Positions 20,401 to 31,559 of a DNA stretch of 64,000 nucleotides are shown here, piece after piece (within the stretch, counting starts at the first letter, position 1; every line of letters begins with the position of its first letter). Both the position numbers and the translations under genes were made by a program. The stretch spans positions 74,186,643 through 74,250,642 of the forward strand of contig OX377202.1 of NCBI GenBank assembly GCA_947396885.1. Reading direction: 5' to 3'. Under the pieces are notes generated by a model. It saw nothing but the letters and a program-made list of their open reading frames with translations, made no database searches and had not been told where the DNA came from. This stretch comes from Heligmosomoides polygyrus polygyrus (Eukaryota; Nematoda; Chromadorea; Rhabditida; Heligmosomidae).

Positions 20401-21209
20401 CAGCCGTATTCGTAATTAGCATTCCGAGCTGTTTCTGATGCTCCTGGTCTCAACTTGAAGTTTCATGGGAGGTCGCAACCCTTCCCTAGTCAGAGATGAA
20501 CGGGAGGAGCATATCACAGAGGCTCATCTGAATACAGTGGCGAAACGTATCTTCATTATTTACTATCTGTTACAATCCTGTTTTGCATTTCTACTCTGCT
20601 GTAATCTAGCTCGTTCTAAAATTATTTCACGCAGTTTTATGAGCTGTCATCGCCCAAAGTAATTCCAATGCCCTTTCATCTTGAAATCTCGGCATTGCTG
20701 AAAGTAACGCTTGTTGTACTCCTCTGCCACGAGATTGTCACGTAGAACCCCAGTGTTCTTGAAGTCATTCGGTCACACGCTGTGGAACGTGTGGGTGCGG
20801 CCTTCTGAACGTTATGCTACCCACGAGACGCTGCACGTATATACGCTACCTGTAATATCGTTTCAAGGCGCTGCGCAGTTCCATAGAGTGTGAAATATGG
20901 TGTAGAGCGTTGATGGATGACAAGATGCGGATGACGATTCGATGCCGTCTCTCACTGACGCTATTTCGGAGCAACCACGGAGTGATGGATGACTTTCCAG
21001 GAGGGCAGCCACTCCCGGCGTCTCATTGCTTCCACGAATTTCTTTAGGTCTGCGCTCTCTTTATTCCTTAGCTATCATCTCTTTTGAGTGAGTGCAGTGC
21101 ATGCTTTTTGAAGTGCATCAGCTGCTCTGCGCCGGTTAGGCAGTTCCAGGAGGCGCCGACTCCCCATGCAGCCCGAGTCAATGTTGAATGTTCGTGTCCA
21201 ATACTGGTC

Positions 21210-21374
21210 AACCAGAATTTTCAACAATCTGGACTCGATGAGTTGAACCCTGTTGAAGCTCGCTGGTATCTGGCTTCTGAAGGACGAAACACTGATATGC
21301 CCATCGGTTGGCTATCGCAATCAGCCGTACGTGCATTGAATTTGTCAGAAGATATCCCTTATTATTCGAGTTAG
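21210..21374 (+). CDS. Candidate exon or gene fragment, unrecognised
   Basis: The open frame ends at 21374 and includes LDELNPVEARWYLASEGRNT and IGWLSQSAVRALNLSEDIPY, which read like real protein rather than random translation. There is no clear TTTCAG acceptor before it, and no neighbouring exon could be tied to it. I do not recognise the family. It may be a decayed gene or an exon of an unseen gene. Confidence 0.25.
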   Translation, partial: NQNFQQSGLDELNPVEARWYLASEGRNTDMPIGWLSQSAVRALNLSEDIPYYSS

Positions 21375-21455
21375 AAGAGGTAGCGTGGTAGAGCAATCGG
21401 AGGACGCCTTCTGTTCCGAGAACCAGATTCCAGGTTCTTGCTCCGAGTTTCCAAG
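21375..21455 (+). repeat. tRNA-like sequence
   Basis: GCGTGGTAGAGCAATCGGAG resembles a tRNA A box and ATTCCAGGTTCTTGCTCC a degenerate B box at suitable spacing. A related stretch is at 49890-49965. A SINE head is the likely origin; no full tRNA fold was found. Confidence 0.35.
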
Positions 21456-23953
21456 CATGCTTGACATCTCCTCATTAACGACGAAAAAGGCTTGTTGGGT
21501 TGGGCGCCGAAACGAACCATAAAACGATTCAGGGATCCCACAATATTTTTCCGTCACACGTCAAATTTATTTTGAGACATTCGTTTAGTAGTGACCGGGG
21601 GAGCTTGCGAGAGATAAACCCCTTCATAGAAGACCCCTCTCCGTGATTTCGGAGGCTATTTACTCCTGACTGCTCAATTTCTTGTTAATAAATGCTGTTA
21701 GTGATCAGTGCTGCTGGTCAGGAGACAACCAGTAGTTCAAGGTGCAAGGCAGGGTGTCAGAATCGCTCGTCAAATGTTTTTACGTAGCCGGAATTCGCGC
21801 TCTGTCCTAGAGCTCATCAAAACCAACCACACTGGGAACTACCTGGACAGTCATATCGTTCAGAGAACGTTAGATATAGTTCGCACGACTGGTAGAAATT
21901 CTTGCTCTTTACTACAACCCTATTTTCTAGAGTTTTTAATGAATTAAAAATCCATTTTACAGGCGAAATCGGAAAGTGAATGAACGTCTACGAAAATGAC
22001 CCCGTATTTCCCACATCCCCCAAGCCTATCGAGTAGATCGGTAGCGGCCGAGCTGTAGTGCTGCGACGCTCTCTACTACTAGTGCGGCCTATTAGCATAA
22101 GCAGATTGATATAGTCGGTGTCGATGTGTCCACCGCTGTTTGATTGACGCACGCACCTCATCTCCGACGCTTAGTCGAGCAGTTGCAGATTGAGACTGAA
22201 ACTGACATGCAACTCTCGTTTTGTGTGGAATCTTGTTTAACCTCGTCTTCATTCCTAATCCTTCCAACACCAAGGAGTTTGAGAAGTGGAATAATTCTTG
22301 CTGCTCCAGGATGGCCGATTTTCGTGGCTGTGAGCCTCAGTTGATGATTCGCATACATGACATGTAGATGACATGTATTAGGATGACAACCAGGAACCTA
22401 TTTTTCCAATTTCTTGCCAGGAATATACATACTTACATGCAGCATACATATTAAGAACAAAACTTGGACGTGCAGAGAGGTTTGCTTTCTAGGTTAACAG
22501 AAAGCGTACTTCTCTCCCACAAGTGTTTTGTCCTCATTCAAAAATCATATAATGCCTTCCTTCACGATTTGGCAATCGATGATCTCTTGGTAAGGGATGT
22601 TGGCTAACTAACGGAACGAATCCTGTTCCTACCACTCTGTCGAGCCCTTGACCAGCTCTCTCATAGTTTGCATTGCTTTGGCATCATTTCCTCTTTCACT
22701 TCCATTCTTTTTCTCTTGAAGGTTAAGATGCACGCCTTTGGTTCAAACATAGAACAGCGGTGTTTCTTTTTGCTGTCCTTCTAAGCTCTTTGCGAGGATG
22801 TTAAACGGCTTTATTGGCTATCGCTTCGGCTGTACCGCCTTCCTCAGAGCCTGAAAGGGTCAAAGCAACTAGGAGTTAACTCACAACCTCAAAATTACAA
22901 AATTCAATGACAAATTTTTGAAAGCGTGAAGAGAATACAAGTACTATTGAAACACAGTATCTATACAAATAGAGCCCTTTAACGACTTTTATCAAGAAAA
23001 AAATAGGCTCAACAATACCGTGGTTAACCGAGAGTCGGACATACTGTACGCACAACTGCATACTTTGAAATCGCAAGTGCGGGTATACAGGCAAGTTCGC
23101 ATTCACTTCATTTCTTATCGGCTTTATCTCGTCAGTTTTTTCTTATATAATGTAAAAAGACACTACGTGGAAGACAAACCATGAGAAACTAGCATATGCT
23201 CCTCAGAAAAAGCCAAAAGCCGCAACAATTCACTGCGGCACAGAGTCACGCCTGAGAATCGAGAATCGAAAGAATACTATGTCTAAATAGCTTGCCTTTA
23301 CGGTTGTGCCTTCGGTAAAGTGGGAAGTCGGTCGCATCTTTGTTTGCTGAAAAAACATATTATGAGCACGGATCTGAAAATCTTTTAAGATATAAAAACC
23401 AGGAATTCCCTATAGCATAGCATAAATCAATCAGGACAGATTAATTTTTTGCCGGTTTTAGAAGAACGTCATGGCACGACACGCTTTTCTACCTCAAGGA
23501 GCGATATCTTGACTTGAAGCTGCACTCCGTAAAATTTCGGCGATCATAGCTAATGGTAATTTAGTTGTGATCATGTACTGCGATTAAGTGCTTTTTTAAT
23601 GATCTGCCAAAAATTACAGTTTACATAGATTTTTTGAAGCACTCTTTGAATCGCTCACGAAGACCTCACCGAACGCTTGGCTTGTATCGGAAATAATTGT
23701 TCCTCCCTGAAGGATGAGATAAATTGTACTTCGCAGAATAACAGGTTATTAATCATATCTTTTTGTAGTCAGCTTCGATACGATTAGTAGGGAAGGATGT
23801 TGCATTCATTTATTCGATTTTTCGTCAATTTTTGTGTAAAATCGTTCAGAAAACCTTGACCCAAATACAATTTGCTACGTTACTAGCTGTTTATCGCGTT
23901 GAAAAATGTTTTTCCATATTGAATACGCTGTCATTCTTCCGGTAGTTCTAAAA
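21456..23953. other. Intergenic stretch, nothing recognised
   Basis: About 2.5 kb without an exon, element end or repeat pair that I could support. Confidence 0.3.
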
Positions 23954-24250
23954 GCTCTCAGACTTGGCCGTTTAGAAACTGTGTTTTCTGACATCGTGGG
24001 CAGTTACCAAATAACAAGACTGTGCAATGTGAAATCGGTTTTGCTACAATGTGACTTTCGAAGAATCAGTCAAAAATTTCCACGAAATTTTGGTCGTCGA
24101 CTTGTTTTTCTATTCAAAAAGTTAAGGACAATATTGATTTATCGAACACCGCTGTAGTGCTCTCAGACTTGGCCGTTTAGAAACTGTGTTTTCTGACATC
24201 GTGGGCAGTTACCAAATAACAAGACTGTGCAATGTGAAATCGGTTCTGCT
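23954..24250 (+). repeat. 92-bp direct repeat in CR1-derived sequence
   Basis: 23954-24045 and 24159-24250 are identical except for one base (CGGTTTTGCT versus CGGTTCTGCT), 205 bp apart. The second copy runs straight into CR1 endonuclease coding sequence, so the duplication arose inside the element or at its insertion. Confidence 0.75.
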
Positions 24251-24600
24251 TTCTCATCAACTCGTTAAAGAGATTAGCGACTTTTCGTCTATCGGAGCGC
24301 CTTGCATAGTCCTTGGAGACTTCAACCTTCCCGATATTTGTCGACTAAACAGTACCATCGCATCTTCCTCTTCTTCAGCGCAAGAGTTTTTAGACATGTT
24401 CTCCTCGCGCTACTTCCAACAATTTGCACTCTCCCACCAGGGGCACCGCTTACCTAAACTAACTCTTTTGTAATTCACCGGTAGTGGTGAAAAATGTTGA
24501 GGTAATTCCACCTATTTGTGCGAGTGATCACGCTGCTGTTGGATTCCATTTGGATATTAGAATCTATGTTGGAATCCCGTGCTCGTAAATACGAGACTTC
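24186..24600 (+). mobile_element. CR1-like endonuclease fragment
   Basis: The plus-strand frame encodes CIVLGDFNLPDICRLN, AQEFLDMFSSRYFQQFALSH and, after a frame change near 24480, ICASDHAAVGFHLDI. GDFN and SDHAAV are the conserved APE-type endonuclease blocks of CR1/L2-like non-LTR retrotransposons. No reverse transcriptase follows, so this is a broken 5' fragment. Confidence 0.65.
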
Positions 24601-24792
24601 TCTGCTGCCGATTCTTTAGGGATTCAACACTATCTCAGCAATATTGGTTAGTTAGGATCTTTCGACACTGTTAATAATGTCAACGAGATGTGCGAGATAT
24701 TCACTGATGTACTGTACTTCATCTTGTCATTGATTAATTCTTGCCTTTGAAAAATATTGGTAATGAAAACAAATACATTCCCTTGTAATGTA

Positions 24793-26053
24793 TTAGGTTG
24801 GAAAAAAAGTCTCTTCACACTTCGAAATTTTTTTTACCCTTCCCCTTGTAAACGCACTAGCCAATGTTGATTGCTGATTTCGTAATCCTATCACACTTGT
24901 CTACCGTTCGCACGCAGACACAGATTAAGACTCTTCTTGTAATTCGTTATCCATCCAATCTTCCGAACTCAATGCCAGATCTACCTCATGGCCGTTTTCA
25001 GCACGGCATTCTTCAAGAATTCATTAAAGAATCCACAGCACGTCAGGCAGCAGACCAAATTAACCACATATATGGCTTGGGATCTACTACTCATCGCGCC
25101 TGTTATGAGTGGTTCGGAAAGTCTTTAAAGGGAAATTATTCACTGAGGGCAAAGCATGGTCAGGAAGGCCAACTGGATTGGACGACAGTGAACTACACCA
25201 TCTTCTTCGTACCGATAGTTGGCAGACGACACGTCAGCTGGCAGAGAAGCTCGAAGTGTCTCATAGGATAGTGGGGATCCATCTGAAGAATCTTGGCTTT
25301 CATGGAAATTTGGAGCTTGGATTCCACATGCCCTGTCAGACACTCAGAAAGGTCGACGGCTCTCCATCGCTGCTTCTCTTCTGTCCAGATAAGGAAGAAA
25401 ATCGTTTCTTCCACGGATTGTGACAGGCGAAGAGTCCTGGGTTCTGTGTGCCAACTTCCGAGGAAAAGGCAATGGGTACAAAAGGGAGAGAGCCCTAAGT
25501 CTGATCTCAAGCCCAATGTTCACGAACGGAAGATTCTCTTGAGTGTTTGGTGGATATCAGAGGAGTGATTTATCGGCAAACTCTCAGAAGTGGAGAGACA
25601 CTTACTGCTGTCACATACTGCGGCCAACTCCACAAAGTCGTCGCAACTCTCCAAGAAAAGAGGCTGGAGAAGTCAAAGGTGATGATCCTGCATGACGATG
25701 CAAAACCACGTGTTGCAAGACTCACAAGAGAAACAATAAAGGGGATGGGCTGGGAGGTAATGCCACATCCACCGTATAGCCCTGATCTCGCCCCTACCGA
25801 CTACCATCTCTTCCGTGCTCTCAAGCAAGAAATTGGAGAGAAATATTTTGGAACGGATGAAGACCTCAAAAATTGGATTTGTCAATGGTTCGACTCCAGA
25901 ACTGCAGTCTTTTAAGCGAGAGGAATTGGAAAATCACCCAGTCTTTGGAGAAGTGTAGTAGAACAAAATAGAGTTTATCTCAATTGATTTGACTTTGTAG
26001 TTGTGAAGTAATAAATCTTTGAAAAAAATGAAAAGACTTTTTTTCCAACCTAA
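24793..26053 (+). mobile_element. Mariner (bandit-like) copy C, frameshifted
   Basis: 1261 bp, TA at 24791-24792 and 26054-26055, ends identical to copy B. The frame from 24864 gives the same N-terminal protein as copy B and breaks at the same place (about 25147). The first catalytic block reads TGEESWVLCANF, with Glu where Asp is expected. MILHDDAKPRVARL and YSPDLAPTDYHLF follow. Small differences from copy B (a deleted base at about 25553, scattered substitutions) show it is a separate insertion. Confidence 0.88.
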
Positions 26054-26055
26054 TA

Positions 26056-26957
26056 TTAGGTTGTCCCATAAGTCCCCGTCGTTTTTTCAACGATTCACTG
26101 CAGATTTCGCCGGCGGTCTCTTGCATAGCGCTGCATAGCTTTCGAAAGAGAATGATTTGCTCTATCAGATCATGTATTGCTTTTCTTATCATGAATTTTG
26201 TCAATTTTTAGGTCGTTGAAGTGAAAAGTGAAAAAGTAGCCATTTGCGCACTTGTTCTCACCGCTTAGGTTTGTAATTTTTGCGCAGCTTTTTAGAGCAT
26301 TTGGAAGACAATGTTCTGTACTACAAGAACATGTGTTAGTGCTATTTACTCATTTGACCTTTATTGATTTTTAGGTCTTCAAATTGGGGCGCCCGAATTT
26401 TTACCAAAACTACGGTTCTGTGGTTGAACTTTTTTGCTTGGTGTTATATGTCGTTTGGAAGAGGATGCTTTGCTCAGTAAGAATTTGTGTTGCGTTTATT
26501 GACTCACGCTGATTTCTGTCGAAACCGAAGAAGGAGAAGGAGTTGTTGGTGAAGACGATTTTTCTCTTTTTGGCATTTTGTTGAGATTCAATAGAAATCA
26601 ATAAACGCGACACATCCTCTTATAGAGCAAGACATTCTCTTTCGAACGACATATAACACCAACCCAACAAGTCCAACCACAGAGCAGGAGCTGTCGGCAA
26701 AAATAACCATCCTCCTTCAGACATCCCAATTTGATGACCTAAAAATCAATAAAGGGCAAATGAGCAAATAGTGCTAACACATATTTTTGTAGTACAGAGC
26801 ATTGTCTTCCAAATGCTCTAAAAAACTGCGCAAAAATTACAAACCTAAGCGGAGAGAACAAGTGCGCAAATGGCTACTTGCAGCGCTATGCAAGAGACCG
26901 CAGGCGGAACTGCAGTGAATCGTTGAAAAAACGGCGAAGACTTACGGGACAACCTAA
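26056..26957. mobile_element. 902-bp foldback element with mariner-type ends
   Basis: The whole segment is an inverted repeat centred near 26515. It begins TTAGGTTGTCCCATAAGTCC and ends with the complement of TTAGGTTGTCCCGTAAGTC; TA lies at 26054-26055 (shared with mariner copy C) and 26958-26959. Arms match over several hundred bases, for example TTAGGTTTGTAATTTTTGCG and its complement. The left arm has about 100 bp absent from the right. There is no coding capacity. It is likely moved in trans by a mariner transposase. Confidence 0.75.
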
Positions 26958-27085
26958 TATATCAGAAGGAAGATAGAGCTCTGGAATCGATTGTGGCAGA
27001 AAGCCATTTCGTTGATAGACGCTTCTAGCCGGCAATTTTTTCAAAGCTTTAATGCTAAATTTGAGAAAAAATCACCAAGTATAAT

Positions 27086-27330
27086 GAACCAGCGTCGGTC
27101 GCCGGCTCCGCCGGCGCCGACGCTGGAGTGTGCGGGCCACGGCAGGCTAGCCGGCTTCGCCGGCATCGCATCCGCGGACCACGCCGGGCTAGCCGACTCC
27201 GCCGGCGTCGGGTATGGCGGGCCACGCGAGGGACTTAGCCAAACCTAGCTACGGATGCTTCCTCACCCAGCGTCGGTCGTCGGCTTCGCCAGCAACCAAC
27301 GCTGGGTAAGGAAGCATCCGTAGCGTCGAG
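27086..27330. repeat. Cluster of GC-rich hairpins
   Basis: At least three palindromes lie in 240 bp: CAGCGTCGG/CCGACGCTG around GCCGGCTCCGCCGGC (27090-27125), GCCGGCTTCGCCGGC (27150-27164), and a long inverted repeat 27248-27324 with arms GCTACGGATGCTTCCTCACC and its complement around another GGCTTCGCC. The motif GCCGGCNTCGCCGGC recurs. Composition is far above the flanks. The open frame here is a by-product. Confidence 0.6.
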
Positions 27331-27945
27331 CACGTTGAAACTTACGCCTACTCCAGACTGATTCCTAGCTTCGTACCACTCACTCAGTATAGCACGCAGA
27401 AGAATGTTCTCAGCACTCGTTCTTCATCTAGCGTTGAGTTCACAGCCTATTGCAGCTTGTCAAGCCTAAAGAAATGTCTGACACTTCTGTCCAGTCGTCG
27501 TGCTTCGAGCCGCTAGGTGTGGCGAATTCCGGAGGTGACTTCATTAGCCACTAATTTTGAGGGACCGTACGGGAGGAATTATTCCGAGAGCCTAGTGTAG
27601 TCGAAAACTGGGGGTGGGACGGGAACTTGGTTTCCGCTGTTGACGAACCACTACAGACAGTGACTTAAGCCTCCCTCCTTTATGAGATTTGTGAGATTTT
27701 CTGTCTCTGATTTCCCTACCTCCAATGAGTCAGATAGAAATCGTGGTCGGTTCGGTTTGAGAGAAAACCGATAGCACCACTCAAATGATCGATAATATCG
27801 ATCGATATCGATTGCCTGATCAAAACGCCCAATCTACTGCGGAACGCTCCCATCGGCCGACATAATCAGGCAACTCCAATCCCGATCGGTTAGGTCTGAG
27901 AGCAGCACTGGTTATTTGATTGATAGCGTAAATGCCTCTTAGTTG

Positions 27946-28630
27946 AACCACCAAAGTGGGGATATGTGTGTTCCTCACTGTTGTATTTGTTGTTCAATTT
28001 CTGTTATCAATCGAATGAAAACCGCTCAGCCGAAATAACTTCGAATGGGAGAATCTTACAGCCCGCAGCTAATAATCAAACATATAGCGCACAATAAAAG
28101 ATGAGATCGCGCCATGCACTCCAAAAATGCCACATAATTGATCCACCAAAAGTGGGGATATTTGTGTTCCTCACTGTTGTATTTGTTGTTAAACTTACGC
28201 CATCAATAAATATCGCAACGTCTTAGAAGGGGCCCAAGCGATAAATAGGAATCATGAGTGGGCGGGAGAAACTGTTGCATGCGCTCGACACAACGAACTT
28301 CGAATGGGAGAATCTTGCTTACAGCCGAGCTAATGAGCAAGCATATAGCGCAATAAAAGACGAATCGCACCATGCCTTCGAAAAGTTCACCGCAGCTTTT
28401 AATCGACTGATAGTGTATAAGCCACTTAATCACAAAGGTGGGATATGTATGTTCCTCACCGTTGTGTTTGTTGTTGAACTTCTGCTATCACACGAATAAA
28501 AATCCAACAGCTTGGAAGGGTGTAGAAAGTAGGAAGTTTATGTGGGCGGGAGAAACTAGTGGGTTCAATCCAACCAACTTAGAATGGGAGAATCTTACTT
28601 ACATCCTACAGAATCAGGCGCAGAACGGCT
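27946..28630 (+). repeat. Tandem repeat of three diverged units
   Basis: Units start near 27950, 28146 and 28433. Each contains GTGGGGATATNTGTGTTCCT, GTTGTATTTGTTGTT and CGAATGGGAGAATCTTAC. The first unit lacks about 90 bp present in the others (the stretch with GTGGGCGGGAGAAACT). Short ORFs in the units are inconsistent between copies, so it is probably non-coding. Confidence 0.6.
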
Positions 28631-29027
28631 CGGGTGGACAGGGCTCATCGTGTTAAGTGGTTGTCAGCCCCTTTAAGAAGCACACGAGTGGATATAAGTG
28701 ATACAACTAGCAGTGGGGATCAAATAGGCTGGGGCGGGAGGGCAACGATGTAGGAACGCCCAATCCGTCGTTTTGTGTTGTATGAAATTCAAAATTATCA
28801 GCAGCACTGGTGGGTTCTAGCCCTATGGTGAACTAAGTTAGTTCACTTTTGCTTGAACGGGCATATATGTGCCTTCCTACCAAGGGGCATACTCTAACGT
28901 GTAGAGCGAGGAGCACCAGGATAGGGCCGCAGATTCTCACCACAATACTGACATCAACTTAAAAGGCTCTCGAAGAGAAACAAAGTGAAACGGTGGCAAA
29001 GGCAGCAACGAAGAGCGGCAGTATGGA

Positions 29028-29134
29028 TTAAGGCCGCCACAGACTTCTGCGGCGCCGCTGGAGGCGAGCTCTGCGTCTCTGCCCTATGGTGAAGCATAGG
29101 GAAGCGGCGCCGCAGAAGTCTGTGGCGGCCTTAA
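29028..29134. mobile_element. Perfect TTAA-ended palindromic MITE
   Basis: Two 32-bp arms (29028-29059, 29103-29134) are exact reverse complements, starting TTAAGGCCGCCACAGACTTC. The 43-bp centre is unrelated. TTAA at both ends is what a piggyBac-type insertion would leave as its target duplication. Perfect arms imply a young insertion or selection on the stem. Confidence 0.65.
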
Positions 29135-29639
29135 CACAGCAGGAGCTGTTCTGAGAAAAGTGAAGGCGGAAGCTCGTAGACATCAGAATGTTATGCCTGA
29201 ACACAGAGAAGGTAGCAAGAACAGGAATGAGCAGTGACCTCGGCCATGCACACAGGCGGCAGAGTCTTACCCTGCGGTAACAACTGTAGCAGCACCTAAT
29301 TGCAAACACTAACTGAACGGTACCAAGGACAGGAGCCTTCAAGGGGGTCAGTTCGAAGCAGTAGCCACCCAACACGTGCGCGGCAGAGCCGCGGCGCCGG
29401 CCTATTTCGCAACGCCTCACGTGTCCTCCTCGGCAGCGGCGATTGCTCACCTCCCTGCGCTTCCCTTCGGAGAGAGAAGTCGAGAACCTGCCTCAAACTT
29501 GGGTGATTAAACCATCGAGTCCGCGGAGTTTACGAAGTTTCCCACGGTCACGTTGAGACAAAAAAACCCTTCTCTATTATATATGGTGGGATACTTAGAG
29601 GCTAAAGTTACAAATGTCAAAGATCAGTCTAGATTATGC

Positions 29640-30900
29640 TCCTTCATCGGAAAATCATGTCAAGAAAACCATCAAAATGTATTTGTTCAGATCTCATTTC
29701 CTTTGGAATATCCTTTCAATCTACCATATTTGAGGGCCGAAGTCCTCTGTAGATGTTTGTGTTCGTCGTTTGTCGCCCCATCCCTAAAAAGCCACCCTAT
29801 CAAAAGCCCGAAAACTGCATTATCTCTTTCTTCTAGAGCATTTAAAAAATTGTTAAAGAATTTATCACTGCCTACCCCGAAAAGCACAGCATTGTTCCGA
29901 AGAACCAGGATGGTTTTTGGAGAAGACATTCTACCGAGGCAGTCTTTTTGTCGTCAGTCAATGACTTTACTAAACCCACTGACGAGGGCAAGCAAGTGCA
30001 TGTCATTTGTTTGATTTTTCCAATGCCTTCGATGATTAGTTCCTTTCTAATTAGTTGGAATAATAATTGGTAATTAATAAATAAATGACTTTTTATTAAT
30101 TACTAATTATTATTTAAAATAATTATTTATTTAATTATTATTCTAACCAATTAATTATTTAATTATTAATTAGTTTGATAATTGATCATAGTTTCTTTTT
30201 GCAAGCTGATAGAGGAACTAGAAGTAGTTGGCATTCATCCTAGGCTATTCTGCTGGAGTCGAAACTTTCTAGAGGGCCGCATTTATAAAGTTAGAATCGG
30301 CGATACCCTTTCGTCGGTCTGTCAAGTGACCAGTGGGTGTGCCATCAGGTTATGCACTTTCCCTTCTATTATTTCTATTGCACATGTTAGCTCTTCCAGG
30401 CAGAATACTACAGTTTGATATTCAATGCCAGATATACGACATAAGAATATGCAAGACTATTTCAAAACCAGCTGATAGTTAGCGCTTCAAAATGCTATAG
30501 ATCCCGTTGTGGAATGACCCAATAGGATGGAAATGCCTGCTTTTGTTGAGAAGACAGCGGCAGTACGCATAGGTGATTTTCAGGGTACGGACATGATTTA
30601 TAGGGTAAACGATTTTCCTCTCAATTGAACCACGGAAGTGAAGGATCTAGGATTCCTGATTAATGACAGACTTTGCTTTGATAGCCATTGCAAAGCTCTG
30701 GTTTCAAAGGCAAATCATAGTCATCATCATAATCATCATTGTATAACCTATTCAAGGCGCTTCGAACAAAAAACCAACGGGGCTTGGTCAAAGCCTACAA
30801 AATCTATGTACGTCCTATTCTGAAGGGTGGTATTTCTGTTTTCTCGCCTTATATTAAAAAAGCGAAAAAACAAATCGTCGTACATCGTAAATCGTAAGAG
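29640..30900 (+). mobile_element. CR1-like reverse transcriptase fragment, broken
   Basis: Translating across frames gives NQDGFWRRHSTEAVFLSSVN, DFTKPTDEGKQVHVI, LIEELEVVGIHPRLFCWSRN, FLEGRIYKVRIGDTLSSVCQ, TTEVKDLGFLINDRLCFDSH and YVRPILKGGISVFSPYIKKA. These are consecutive blocks of a CR1-type RT and its C-terminal part. At least three frameshifts and an AT-rich insertion (about 30050-30188) interrupt it. No tail is visible. Confidence 0.7.
30050..30188. repeat. AT-rich palindromic insertion inside CR1 remnant
   Basis: About 140 bp of almost pure A/T with mirrored TTAATTA/TAATTAA units and AATAATAATTGG versus CCAATTAATTA arms. It splits the RT between the Asp-containing motif (FPMPSM region) and LIEELEVVGIHPRLF. 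Flanking GATTAGTTCCTTTCT and GATCATAGTTTCTTTTT are similar, consistent with a decayed target duplication. Confidence 0.45.
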
Positions 30901-31339
30901 GTGCCTGACTTATATCGCATCCAGTTTCCTTGGTTTTTTCTATTAGGATAAAGCTAATCGAAGAACAGTGTTTTATTGAGACGTTTCCTGCTCGAGCTGG
31001 GCACTTCTAATTAGTATGGAAGCCATTAAGAACAACTGGCACTTTTCAAATCAAGCTGGACAACTTTTTGGAGAACCGTAATAAACTGCTTGTGCAAAAA
31101 CGATATCTTAAAAGGCGCCTATACAGGGTGCCCAAATAAAAAGCTTACACTGCTTGGATGATCAAAAACGTTTATCATTCTACTAGCCATTAGCTTAAAA
31201 CTGTGACTTTGTAGAAGTACTCTGTATTTTTTGTGGCATTCTTTAGAAGTGGAGTGGAAAAGCAAGTTGTAGTTTGAATTGAAAGTGGTTTAACTGCTTC
31301 GTACAAAGTGCATTTTAAACATGTAGGGGAAACCCATGG

Positions 31340-31550
31340 TAGAGAAGTCGGAGGAGGACGGCTATGGCGTGCTCCAGAGTGGTTCTTGATTCGGATCCTA
31401 CCAAGGACAGTCAAGTATTCCATACCTGCTCGGTTGTGAATTGGTACCTGACTTGCCTGGGAAGGATAAAAAACTGATCTCTTCATCGACTGGCCACCGC
31501 AATTCATTCTATAGGGCAAACCCACACTCAGGTGACCTCTACGATATCTC
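31340..31550 (+). mobile_element. tRNA-derived SINE (family 1) copy
   Basis: TGGTAGAGAAGTCGGAGGAG (A-box-like), GACGGCTATGGCGTGC, then TGGTTCTTGATTCGGATCC (B-box-like), followed by a body with GGGAAGGATA and GACTGGCCACCGCAATTCAT. The body aligns in order with the copies at 54465-54665 and 10728-10940. Confidence 0.6.
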
Positions 31551-31559
31551 ATAGAGGTA

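Noticed and set aside
26991..27248. 85-codon ORF over the GCCGGC hairpins
   Set aside because: Gly/Ala-rich translation of palindromic GC-rich DNA, with no homology signal.
27946..28630. CRISPR-like array
   Set aside because: Units are 200-290 bp, diverged, few in number and without short regular spacers, and the DNA is eukaryotic.
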